NCBI GenBank assembly: GCA_039621445.1
Contig: CP154956.1
Span: 44,621,291-44,685,290, forward strand
Length of the DNA: 64,000 nt
From: Euglena gracilis
Lineage: Eukaryota > Euglenida > Euglenophyceae > Euglenales
Direction: 5' to 3'
The notes beneath the pieces were generated by a model, which was not told where the DNA came from, made no database searches, and saw nothing but the letters and a program-made list of their open reading frames with translations. The translations under genes were made by a program, and so were the position numbers. Positions 23,091 through 36,056 of this stretch are shown here, piece by piece (position 1 is the stretch's first letter; the number at the start of each line of letters is the position of its first letter).

Positions 23091-26000
23091 ATGGATGTGA
23101 CCCAAAGAAGTTCCAGTGTGGGATCACTGAGGAGATTGAAAAAAGGTGCACTTCGTAATTCAGAGTCTGAGGTTGTTCATTCTTAATTTCAGGAGGTTTG
23201 AAGAAAAGAAAGGTGCCAGAAGAATGGAAAGGTGCTGCTTTGTTTGAAAAAAAGCTGCAGGTGTGCCCTGCACCGTCACCGTTGGGGGGGGGGGGGGGGA
23301 GAATTCCCACTGGCCTGGAAACAGTGAGTGGCCCAGCTTAAGAGAGCCTGCATGAGGGGCGGTTGGAGGAGCCCAGATAACCGCGGTGTAACCGCGGTGT
23401 AACCGCGGCGTAACCGTGGTGAGAACAAGAACAAAAGTGTCAGTATCAGTCCAACCCTTCATGCAGAGGGGGTCGGCTGACGGGGGGGGGGGGGGTAAAC
23501 CCCCAAAATAGCATGCCCCCCATATAAGACCCCCCTTGGATTTTGGCTTCCGAGGGGGTGTTTATGGGGGGGGTCATGGCAGACGGCTCCGTGCGGAATA
23601 TTGGCCATGCTACTTCTGGTGGTCGGGCCGACCTAGGTCGGGCCGACCTAGGTCGGGCCGACCTTTGGCCATGGCTTATCGACCTCTGGTGGTCGGGCCG
23701 ACCAGGTCGGTCCGACCTCCAATAAACCGCATTCCCCCCCCCCCCATTTTTAATTTTTAAGCCCCCCCCCCTCAAAAATTTGATTCTCTTATTTCAATTC
23801 AAAGTGAACGTACACCCATCCGAATGTCCTTAGAAACGTCAAAAAACGTCCCAAATGCAAAAAAATTGTGAAAAATGGCTAAATCAGGTGAGATCCATGG
23901 CCAATGACAAAAATCCTTTGGTGTGCAATGCCCAAACCCTAACCCTGCGCCTACCCCCACCCCTGACCGTGACCCTAACCCTGACCCTGACCCTAACCCT
24001 AACCCAGCTTTTTCATCCCATATTAAAAAAAAAAAACAACGCAAACTTAGTCGGCCTACGGCCTCCTCCGGGGGGGGCTGCCGCCCCCCCCGGACCCCCC
24101 CCGCCTAAAATAACAAAATCCCCTTGTGTGTGCAAGGCAAGGATGGCCAAAACGCGCTCCCCAACAAAATCACTTTGTGCTAACTTTGTCGGATTTCAGT
24201 GACGGTCGGATGGTCGGATCGGAGCAAACAAGTATCTTCTTTGAGGCCAGAAAGGGCGGCTCTTTGGGTTCGCTGGGTACCTTGTAGAGACCAATCTAAC
24301 AACGTTGAGCGGGAAATGTTCTGCTGTTTGGATAAGAATCGTAACCCTAACCCTACTCCTTCAAATAACGTCAGAAACTCTTTTTTACCACAGGTTGATG
24401 CCATCAGGAATTCTTTTTGTGCAAAAAGGCCGGAAAGTTTTTTTATGTTTGTAGCCGCCTGTTCAGAAACGTGATAAATTGGCCCCTACAAGGTACCAGC
24501 TACCCCAAAGAGCCGCCCAACTAGGGTTAATACACATGGGGGGACCCTCGCTCGGCGCCTTCGGCGCCTCGCTAGGGTCCCCCCATGTTTTTAACCCTAG
24601 TTGGGCGGCTCTTTGGGTTCGCTGGGTACCTTGTAGAGACCAATCTAACAACGTTGAGCGGGAAATGTTCTGCTGTTTGGATAAGAATCGTAACCCTAAC
24701 CCTACTCCTTCAAATAACGTCAGAAACTCTTTTTTACCACAGGTTGATGCCATCAGGAATTCTTTTTGTGCAAAAATTGCGCATTTTATGCTCCACAGGG
24801 TTTGGCCAAGGGTTTGGATGCTTTTGAAAAGGAAAACCATTGAGGTCGTTCCTATCGACCATGTGGTCGGCCCGACCTCCAATTGGTCGGGCCGACCATA
24901 TGGTCGGTAACCCAAACAGGTCGGGCCGACCAGGTCGGCCCGACCTATAGTCAAAAGTCCTTTGAAAAAGGGGGGGGGTAATGCGGATTTTTGGCCATTT
25001 CTGTCGACCACCAAAGGTCGGCCCGACCATGGTCGGGCCGACCATGGTCGGGCCGACCATAGGTCGGGCCGACCTAGGTCGGCCCGACCACCAGAAGTAG
25101 CATGGCCAATATTCCGCCCGGGGCCATGGCAGACCTGGGATTATTTGGGGGTGCCACCCCTCTGGCCCCCCCCTGTAACCCCCCGGTCACCCGCAAATCG
25201 AACCTTCAATTTTCATACAATGGGGGTGTATGAGTCGCGGGGGGGGGTGTCACGAAGTCACGGGGGGAATGTGGAAGTTTTGATGGGTCATGTGTGACAA
25301 GTGTGACCTCACATAAAACATCAGATGTAACCTATTTTTAAAACTTTTGGGAACAAAAATATATTGAATTAGGAATTATCACACATTTTGGCTATTTTGA
25401 TTCCAAATTGGCTGCCATCTCCTAATTAGCTGCCATTTTTGACTCCTACCAGGATCTGGAAACCTTCCATGAGTTGGTTCGGTGGGTGGTCGCTTTAGCC
25501 CTATGCATTTTTTTTGAAAAAAGGATGCAACCACTGCAAACTTGAGAGCAATTGTCGACAGTTGGAATTCAGACCAAGCTGATCGGGTGAGTTGAAAGAG
25601 AATGTTGAACTATTCCTCCACTACTTTGGAAGGCACCTTGCCCACGTAACCGCGTTGTAACCGCGGTGTAACTGCGGTGATAACCGCGGTTTGGGCTCCT
25701 CCGTTGTGGGTTGCAGATCTGGAAGTGGAAATTTGTACCATTTGTGCATTTCCTGGTTTGCAGGCAACAGCCGCAGACAAGGAGAATTTGCTGAACACTG
25801 AGAATTCGAAGCACAAGAAACATAAGAAGCAGGTCTTTCTTCGTCCATCTTGAAATGTGTAAAAATGGCCAGAGCAAAAATATATATGTGAACAAAATTC
25901 CACTTATTTGACATTGGTTCCAAATGCTCCCCTGGGGCCCCTGTCTTCTGACATTTTGTCTGCTTGTTGTGCGCTATTTTCAAAGCCAAAAACAGCCATT

Positions 26001-29000
26001 GGGGTGGGGGGTCGGAAATTATTCTTCGTTTGATATCTCTGAAATAAGCCAATGTTTAGAGACAGAAAATCGGTACTTGTCTGTTATCGCACGACATACC
26101 CCCCCTTTGGTTATCGCACGACACCTTATTTTTAGTCCTATGGGGTTATTTAAGGAGTAGGGTTAGGTGCGCACAGGCCATGTAGCGCAACATGGCCTGT
26201 GCGCACCTAACCCTGCTCCTTAAATAACCCCATATTAACCCAAAAAAAGGGCGTCGTGCGATAACCAAAAGGGGGTATGTCGTGCGATAACAGACAAGTA
26301 CCAGAAAATCAATGCCCAAAGAAGCATTGCATCGGAAGAAAAATTGAAACATTTCAATTGAACAATCATAAATTTCAGGGGGAGCACACGTGCACACCAA
26401 TTTCGGGGTAACTCTCATGAAAATGGCACGAGCCACATATATTCTTGGAATGTGAAACAATTTCCCCATCAATCTCCCATCAAGTTCATGTTTGTCATTT
26501 GTGGAGGCTGCATTTGGCCATTTGCAGTCATTTTCCGCCAATTTTTTTGTCCGTTGCGCCAATTTTAATTTTTTTAACAAATTTCGAGTCAGGGCCAGGC
26601 CCATGGACGATGAGGGGGAGGGGCAATTATATCGTAAACTGAAGCCCAGAACACTGGCCCGGACTGACACCTTCGGACTCATGCCCGAGCCGGTGTCTAG
26701 GCAAGGCTGGATTGAGGTTGAGGTATTGAGGTTGAGGTTGAGGTTGAGGTTTTCCAATCTCCATCTTTCCGCAATGTCACCTCAGTGCCAAAATCCAAAG
26801 GAAAACGACTCAACAACAAAAAAGATTTTAAAAAAATGTTACAAAGAGAGGCAAATTAAATGGATTTTTTTCAAAAATTTGGCAATTGTTCACTTTTCTC
26901 AAGTTTCTATTCACAAATTGTGGCTGAGCCCAGATTTCAGCCTGAAAACAGGAGGGGGCCAAAACAGGAGGGGCCCCCCGAAGGGGGCCCCCTGAACACG
27001 TTTTCAGGCTGAAATCTGGGCTCAGCCAAAATGCCTGCCCTGAAATTTGTGGTCATGAACACGTTTTCAGGCTGAAATCTGGGCTCAGCCACAATTTGTG
27101 TGTAAAAAACGTGTTCAGAGCCCGCCAAATGCCTGCCCTGAAATTCGTGGTCATGATTCGGTGGTTTTGGGTGCTGCTTGGTTTAAAATACTTGACGAAC
27201 CATACACAAACGATTTTTGCCTTCGAATTGAGGACATCCGGGGTCCAGGGAGGTACAAGAATTGTGAAATTAAGATTTCCCAGTGACAGGAAATAAGAGT
27301 ACCCTCACCCCCCCCTATTTGCCCCCCCCCCTAATTGGCTAATTGGCCTCCGGGACAAGACCGGCCAATTTCGGCAAGGCCGCAAAAAGGGCTCAGAAAA
27401 CCTCCAAAAATGTCCGTTTCGAAAATTTTAAAATTCGCCGGATAAGGAAAAGTCATGACCAATCCAACTGTGCTCAAAAAATCGACAAATTTTGCACAGT
27501 GAAAATTTTTGGGGGTAGGGGTCCTTGAGCCCCCCCCCCTAATTGTCCCCCCCCCCCTAATTGGCTAATTGGGGCTCTGAAGGAGCCCGGCCATTAGCCA
27601 AACAGGGGGGGGGGGGTGAGGGTACCAAGCGGCGTGGCTGAATTTGGTCGTCACCATTAGTCGTCTGATGAAAAGAGCTTTCGATCGAGGGGTGAGTTTG
27701 TACCTGAAAAGCTTTCACAGCCAGAGATCCGCTCGCGATCGTCGATCGATTTGGCAAAATGCATTTTCGGACGATTTCGGACGACACGTGGAAAACATGC
27801 CATTGCCACAGATGCCCTAATGGAAATTGTGTCATTGCCACAGGTGCCTTAATGGAAAACGTGTCATTGCCACAGATGCCCTAATGGAAAACGTGTTCAT
27901 GACCAAATTTCAGGGCAGGCATTTGGCGGGCTGAACACGTTTTTAAAGTTTCCCCATTTGACATCCAAAAAGAGGTGTTGTTGGTGGTGTGGTTTCGCCA
28001 TTTTTGATGCATCATGCATCCTAATCCCACCAACATGGCCAAAAATTTTTGGAAGCCCCCCCACCCGACACACAACCCACCTTGCACATTCGCACTACTG
28101 AAAATGGCCAAAAAAATGACATGTTTTGTAACTTTCCAGAAACTTTGGGCAAAAGAAATTTGACCCATTTGAAAAATGGTCATTTTTCCGAGAAAAAAGA
28201 GCAAACTCACATTTAGGTTGTGCCGAAGCCTGTGTTTAGACACACAGACTTTGACCAAAGCCATGTTGCTTTAAACACAGCCTTAAAAATGGCTAAAAAA
28301 TGTTGAAGGAAAACAAAATACCATAAGATGCTGCGTTCCAAGGGCTTTTTTTTGGCCGCTAGACATTTCCTTTGATTTTGCTTTATTTGCGAGATATTTT
28401 CATTGTTTTCTCCAGTCGAACATTCCCCCACTTTTGGCCTGAAATCTACTACAAAAAAGAGGTGTCGGACGCCGGTTCTGTCCAAAGCCCGGCGTTCCAA
28501 ACGCCGGTTCCGTCCTTCGGACGGAACCGGCGTTTGGAACGCCGGGCTTTGGACAGAACCGGCGTCCGACACCTCTTGTTTAAGCCGGCGTTTTAGAGAC
28601 GCCGGGCTCAGGACAGAACCGGTGTCCCCACCAGGCTTGTGCTTAGTCGGGTGCCTACCCCACGGGGGGGGGGGGTGGGGGCTGGGGGCAGGCACCCCAT
28701 AGCACCCGATCCGACCCGGGGGGGGGGGGGTAGGGTTTCGGGGGGGGCCTGCCCCTAGCAGGCACCCCCCTCCGACCCCGGCGCCGAAGGCGCCGGGGGC
28801 CCGAAAACGGCCATTTTCAATGAAAATTTTCTGGGTCCGGCCCGGACCCCTATCCCCCCCCCGGGGGGGGGTGTGCCTGCTAGGGGCAGGCACCCTATAG
28901 CACCCACCCCCCCCCCTTTCCCCCCCCCCCCGGTTGGTAAGCACAAGCATGGTCCCCACCCTTCGGCCAAAGGTCACTCCCAGGACCAATCTCCGACCAC

Positions 29001-32000
29001 TGAACTGCAATGTCACACCACTTTCCACTTCACCAAATTCCGACGATCGCGAGGGTATTTCTGGCTGTGTCAATCGTCCAAGTATAAAATCACCCCTCAA
29101 TCGAAAGCTCTTTTCATCAGACGACTGGCGATCACCACCAAATTCAGCCACGTCGCCTGGAGCTCTTATTTTCTGTCAGTGGGGAATCCTAATTTCACAA
29201 CTCTGGTGCCCCCCCAAGGCCCTCAGGTCGTTGATTCGAAGAGGAAAAACGTTTCTGTAAGGTTTATTTTTCATCTTAAACCAAAAATCACTGAAAATTG
29301 CGACAAATTTCGACTCAGATTCTGGCCGATCCGACGATCGCGTGCGTATCTCGGGCTGCGTGCAACGTTAGGGTACCAAGTTACCCCTCGATCGAAAGCT
29401 CTTTTCAACAGACGACCAGCGGTGCTCATCAGATCTTTCCACGCTGCACGGTACTCTATTTCCAAATCTGGGCCGATTTTCACCAAATTTGGATATCCAC
29501 CCTAGTGGTCCCCAGATGGCAAAATTCATTGTCCTTGATGGTTGAAACACTCATACCAGCACCTTAGGGCCACTTTTGGGCACTTTTGGTGACATTTTTT
29601 TTGGAATGAAAATCGGACGCCGGGCTTTGGACAAAGCCGGCGTTCCTAACGCCGGGCTTTAGGACAGAACCGGCGTCCGAAAGCCCGTGGGGGGGGACGC
29701 CGGTTCTGTCCTGAGCCCGGCGTCTCAAACGCCGGCTTAAGTTGGAAAGTTGGACCTGGGTGATTAATTCCCGCACCATTTTTGGGGAGATTTTCTGAAT
29801 GGAATGTGTATGGCACTGGCACTGCTGTGAAGCGAGTAGATGTTGCTCGCCTCTCCTCCGAAGTATGGTCAACTGCTCTCCTTTTTGTGAAAGTTTTTGT
29901 GGGGGGCGAGAGGGAAGAAAAATGGTGATGCATCGCATTTTGGGTGTAGGTTGGCATTTTGGGGTTTAATATCCCAGCTGGTGTTTACGATTTAGATATT
30001 TGGCCTGGATTTTGGATATTTGGTGCCCCTGGCCTGGCCCGGCGGATTGTTTAGGGACATTATTTATTCTTTTTATTTGGTTTGCCTGGGGGTCTGATTT
30101 TGGAGTGGGGGGGTTGGATTGATTCGGTGAGATGCCACGCGGGCCACTCCTCTCTCACTTGTCTCCACAGCAACCAAGCGGTGCCACAGCCCGGGCCCCT
30201 TTGTCTCCGCGCCCCACAAATGCCGGCCGCAGTACCAGTGCCGCCGTGGCCATGGCCAAGATCGCCAGCATCAATGCACAGGCTGCAGCCCGGCCGTCGT
30301 TGACCCCTGCCTCGGAGGTGGGGGCTGCCAATGGCCCCGAGCAAAGCTTCATTTCAACCGATTCCACCGATTTCCCCAACACTGACTGACATGAAAGGAA
30401 GCTTTGACAACAAGGCAATTTGCTCCTCCACATGGAAGTCTCCAGCAAAGCTTGTTGCTGCTCCAGGCTTCTTTTTTTGCTTCTTTTCCAAAGCCTCTGC
30501 ATTATGTTCAGCAGACCCCATCAAAATGATCAGAAAAACATAGCACCTGCAACTTTTGCAAATACTTGGGAATAAAGAGAGAAGGAGAACTGGAAATTGT
30601 TGTTTGCTGTGTAGTTGGATTGTTTATTGTTTATGTTCATGCACAAAATACGAAATGTTGTTTGAATTGCAGATTGTTTTTTTTTTTGGATGGGCAAGCT
30701 CACAGGAAAAAAATTTTGCTGGTTTTTCCTGTTTCTTTTCACCGCATGTCTTCCCCTGAAGAAGCCAATGACTCTCAACTTTTTTTCCTTCCTGAACAAA
30801 AACATGACCTTTTTCTTATCTTGGAAGTGGAAAAAAAAGTATCTGACACAAACACTCAAACACAAACTTTTGTTTGTGTTTGGGTGTTTGTGTCAGACCT
30901 CGCTTGTGAGCCAATAGAATGGACCAATCGTCTATTTCCAAACCAGACATAGTATTTTCAAATGAAAGGGAAGTCTGCACTACTCACCCAACCTCCGGCA
31001 CTCCCTCGTCCCTCTCTGCTCTTACTTCAAGTGCAGACATCTCAGTTGGAACGAAAGAGGAAGCAAGTGAGAGGTACAGTGATTTGTTTGTTTGTCTGTG
31101 TTGATGTGTGAATGTGCATATACATATGTTGTGGATTGTGTTGGGGTTTTATGGATGTATATGTGTGTGGCGTGTGTGCGGCGGGCATGTCTGTTTGTCC
31201 CGGGCACCTTGAGCCGGAGGGGACCCTGCTCCCCGGCAGCAGGAGAATGGGAAAAAACCTTGTGGGTGGTGGGAGGGGGGATTGAACCCCCCCCTCCCTG
31301 CCATTCCTTTGCGCATTTTCAGATTTTACAATGTCGAACGTGTCAAGGAATTTTCCCTTGCAAACTGGAGTGATGGCGTAAAGTGGAGCCACCCCCCACC
31401 CCCACAGTCCTCAGTGGAGGAAGGGACCCTCCCCCAGAACCAAAATAGCAAGATCTTTTATCTGTGCAATTTGCGCCATCTAATGTTTCCGGACACCCTG
31501 CAAAATTTTGTCCCTTGACCCCAAAATTTTGGCCCTCCCAACCAACAATTTGGCGTAGAGTGGGAGGTTGGCACAAATGAAGCGGCAAAACCCAACAATT
31601 TTCAATCATTTTGTGAACTTTTTTTTTTATAACTTTCACTCTTATTCTCTCACGTTTGTGCAACTTGGAGGCCAGGTCCTTGAATAAAGCAACCAAAAGT
31701 GTCTTGGCATCTGATAGGGGATGCAACACGTCGACCTCGTGTCAAATTTCCCCCCCCCTCCCAAGAAAAAAAATTGTCTTGGCACCTGTGGGAGGTGGTG
31801 GGGAGGGGGTGCTTTGGACCCCATTCACCAGCCATTAGGGGGGGGTCCTCGCTGAGCTCTTATCCCTTTATGGGTAAGAGCGAAGCTTACCACTGGGGGA
31901 AAACCCCCCCCGAACCCCCCCCCGCCCTCCCCCCCCCCTCGGGGCCACCTCGGGAACCGGCGGATTATCACCATGATCCCGGCCCCGTTCCCGAAATTTT

Positions 32001-35000
32001 TTTTTTCAGTCACGAGCGACTGGATTCCTAGTTTCCGAATCACCTGGGTTTGACCCCCAACTCCCCGCCAGGCCCGAGTTATTCACGCGCGAAGGGGTCC
32101 AAACTGGGTAGGATTCGCCAACCCCCCCTGCATAAGCCCCCCCCCCCTTTGGACGGCCAAAAAATGTCAATTTTCAAAATATCTACAAAATGAAGCAAAA
32201 TCAAAGGAAATGTCCGGAGACCTAATTTGAAGCCCTTGGAACGCCCCATCTACTGGTATTTTGATTTCCCCGCAACGCCCCGTCTAGCCCGAGATACGGC
32301 CGTTTTCGGCGCAGCTGGCCGTTTTGTACACTTTTCCCTCTGTTCGACTTAGCCGTTTTCGGGGGGTGGGGGGTCAAAAAATCAATGTTTTCAAAATTTC
32401 TCGAAAATGATGCAAAACCAAAGGAAATGTCCAGAGACCTAAATTGAAGCCCTTGGAACGCTCTATCTACTGTGATTTTGGTTTCATCGCAGCTCACCGC
32501 CTAGCCCGAGATACGGCCGTTTTTCGGCCAATTTTGGCCATTTTGTACACGTTTTCCACTGTTCGACTTAGCCATTTTCGGCCAAAAAAAGCGAAAAAAA
32601 ATCGAAAAAAATTTTTCGATGTTTTTTGGCCTCCCGGACCTGGAAAAACTGTTTTTGAGCCGAAAATGAGCGTTTTTCGACCCGCCAGCACCCCGTTCTG
32701 GGCCGCCAACCCATTGACTTCGGGCCAAAACCGGGTCAAAAAAGTCAAAAAAAATCGAAAAAATTTTTTTGCCCAAAACGATGTTTTTTGGCCTCCCGGA
32801 CCCGGAAAAACTGTTTTTGAGCCGAAAATGAGCGTTTTTCGACCCGCCAGCGCCCCGTTTTGGGCCGCCAACCCATTGACTTCGGGCCAAAACCGGGTCA
32901 AAAAAGTCGAAAAAAATCGAAAAAAATTTTTTTGCCCGAAACGATGTTTTTCTGGACCCTCCGGAAAAGGGGTTTTCGAGCCGAAAATGGGCGTTTTTCG
33001 ACCATAATGGCCATCATGGCCTGTGATGGCCATGATGCGCATCATGACCGGTGATGCCAATCATGGGTCATAATGTGCATGATGACCCATGATGACCATC
33101 ATTGGCCATCATGACCCATGATGGCCATCTTGACCAATGATGGCCATCATGACCAATGATGGCCATCATGACCAATGATGGCCATCATGACCAATGATGG
33201 CCATCATGACCAATGATGGCCATCATGACCAATGATGGCCATCATGACCAATGATGGCCATCATGACCAGTGATGGCCATCATGACCAATGATGGCCATC
33301 ATGACCCCTGAGGCCCATCATGACCAATGATGGCCATCATGACCAATGATGGCCATCATGACCAATGATGGCCATGGCCAATGATGGCCATCATGACCAA
33401 TGATGGCCATCATGACCAATGATGGCCATCATGACCAATGATGGCCATCATGACCCCTGAGGCCCATCATGACCAATGATGGCCATCATGCCCAATGATG
33501 GCCATCATGACTAATGATGGCCATCATGGCCAATGATGGCCATGATGACCCCTGAGGCCCATCATGACCAATGATGGCCATCAGGACCAATGATGGCCAT
33601 CAGGACCAATGATGGCCATCATGACCCATGATGCCCATCATGACCAATGATGGCCATCACGACCAATGATGGCCATCATGACCAATGATGGCCATCAGGA
33701 CCAATGATGGCCATCATGACCCATGATGCCCATCATGACCAATGATGGCCATCATGGCCCATGATGGCCATCATGGGCCATGATGGCCATCATTGGTCAT
33801 GATGGCCATCATGGGCCATGATGGCCATCATTGGTTGACCCATGATGGCCATCATGACCAATGTCAACCGGGTCAAAAAAGTCGAAAAAATGGAAAAAAA
33901 TTTTTTGCCCGAAACGATGTTTTTTGGCCTCCCGGACCCGGAAAAACTGTTTTTGAGCCGAAAATGAGCGTTTTTCGACCCGCCAGCGCCCCGTTTTGGG
34001 CCGCCAACCCATTGACTTTGGGTCAAACCCGGTCAAAAAAGTCGAAAAAAATCGAAAAAAATTTTTGGGCCCGAAACGATTCGCTGGGACGCCGGGCCGC
34101 CGGCCGGTCCGGGCCGGGCCGGGCCGGGGCCGCCGGCCGGGCCGGGCCGGGCCGCCGGCCGGGCCGGGCCGGGCCGCCGGGCCGCGGCCGTCCGGGCCGG
34201 GCCGCCGGCCTGGCCGGCGGGGGACCGTCGGTGGTGGGGGCGCGCTTATCAAGAGCTCAGCACTATTCAAAACCTGGTCCCTCAATGGGTTTCTTCTTCT
34301 ATCTTCCAACTGTGACACTGGAGCATGCCATTGCTTAAGGTCTGCCCTACCCCACCCCCCGGGGGGTTGACTGACGGGTTTTTTCAGAGTGACTGACTGG
34401 TTTTTGGCACCAGATCCCCCCTCCCCGGGTTGGGGTCAGCCAGGATTGGCCGAAAGTGGCCACCCGGTGCCAAAGGCGCCGTAAAATTTTGGGTTTTTTT
34501 TGGCCAAAATTTTCGACCAATAATTTCGCCAGAGTGGCCAAAGTAACCAACCCTCCCCGCGGGGGGTGGGGGGGTAGGAAGTGGGTCACTGGTTTTTGAA
34601 AAGTGACTGACTGGTTTTTTGAAGTGGAAAGTGACCCCCCTCGGGGGGGTCGGTGAGCAATAGTATGCACTGGAGGCACCAGGAGTCCGCATTCTTTAAA
34701 AAAAAAACCCAAAATGGCATTTTCAGACATCTTGGGTCATTTCGTCCAGTTGAGGTGTGTCAATTCTAATTCAGGGGGGGTTGGCCCCTCAAGGTGCTCA
34801 AAATTATTTCGAGGAGAAGGAAGAGGGAGGTGAGGACCCGATGCTGACAAACCAGCCTCCGATGTAAATGGTTGTACCAAATTATCACCAGGCCATTGCG
34901 ACCAGGTACACTCTTTCTTTGGGGTCAAATATCAGGGTTGCAAGTGCCAAGTTTTTTTGTGGCCAGGGGCCAACATATTTGGGGCCAAGGGCCAAATCAT

Positions 35001-36023
35001 TTGTGCCTGGGGCCAAAGTTTTGGGTGTGCAGGCACCAACTCTTGTGCCGTCAGCTGTAATTCCTTCAATACCGGCCTTAGAAGAAAATACTTCCTTTTC
35101 GCCATGCTTTTCTCTGTTCCAGAAATCATTGTCCGGTGATGTAATTGGTCACACGAGTTGTGTAATGTTCCCTTGCTCCACTTGTGTTCTATCACGATCA
35201 GGGATTTTTTTAAGTTTGGACCCCCGGGGGGGGGAGGGGGGGGTGAGGGGGGGTGGGTCCGCCGGGCCCCCTCCCCCCCCCCCGGGGGGGGGGTCCCCCC
35301 CGGAGGGGGGTGGGATATACTTTTGCGGCGCCGAAAAAATTCTATTTTTAGCACTTTTCGCGATTTTTCGGCCATTTTTTTGTGGGTCCCCCGGGACCCC
35401 CCCGGGGGGGCCCCCCCCAGGGGGGTGGGTGGGTGGGGGGGACCCCCCCTCCCCCCCCCGGTCTTAAAAAAACCCCTGATCACGATGTTTTCTTGCCAGC
35501 AATTCATGTTGTAATGATGTCAGCCACAGAAATTGTTTAGGTAGGTTCAGGTCAGAGGTTTGTGCATATTAAGCATTTCATGTTTTTCTTCGCGAGACAG
35601 CACCAGGCAGAAGCCCCGGGGAAGATTTGCGTGATATTATGTATTTATCTGTTTATGTATGTATTTATGCATCCCCACCACCCAGCTTGAAAAAGGGAGG
35701 GAAAGGTTTCCAAAGCGTGTCCGAAAACAGGAAATGCAGAATTTCGCATTGTACAAAACTGCAAGCAAGGACGTGCATTTTCTTGTCCATAAATCAATGT
35801 TATGCATGATTCTGAACGCTCTCGAAGACCTTCCTTCCCCTCATTTTGTTTGAATGTCACACTCATTTCTTGAATTGCATGTGGCTTATTATTTGCAGGA
35901 CTTCGACAGTTGAGAACATCCGACGCTGCTCCACTGCAATGGTTGATTCAGAAGCCACCCTGGAGGCAAGGCTGAAGCTCAGTGACAGGATGGCTCTTGA
36001 GGCGGAAAAGTGTGTGTGTGTGT

Positions 36024-36056
<33 letters not shown>

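Larger units (their letters stand above)
31843..34258. repeat. GAGCTCAGC-ended composite element, expanded copy
   Basis: It begins GCTGAGCTCTTATCCC and ends AAGAGCTCAGCACTATTC. The interior holds the phrases CCCGAGTTATTCACGCGCGA, GATACGGCCGTTTT and GCCCTTGGAACGC, and tandem 180-bp units (32585-33000 and 33870-34080) with GGGCCGCCAACCCATTGACT. A minisatellite lies in its middle. A shorter inverted copy lies at about 39670-40870 and a third at about 46920-47880. No protein is supported. Confidence 0.6.

Noticed and set aside
22130-24010. True chromosome end
   Set aside because: CCCTAA units are few, degenerate and flanked by genes on both sides.
24590-24830. Plus-strand frame over the 174-bp duplication as a gene
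   Set aside because: No splice or start context, and the same sequence recurs with different frames on either side.
30850-30895. Terminator hairpin (ACACAAACACTCAAACAC and its inverse)
   Set aside because: It lies within an intron of the large plus-strand gene; an AC/GT-rich inverted repeat is a simpler description.
33010-33868. CRISPR-like regular array
   Set aside because: The units are contiguous 19-mers without spacers, in a nuclear genome.
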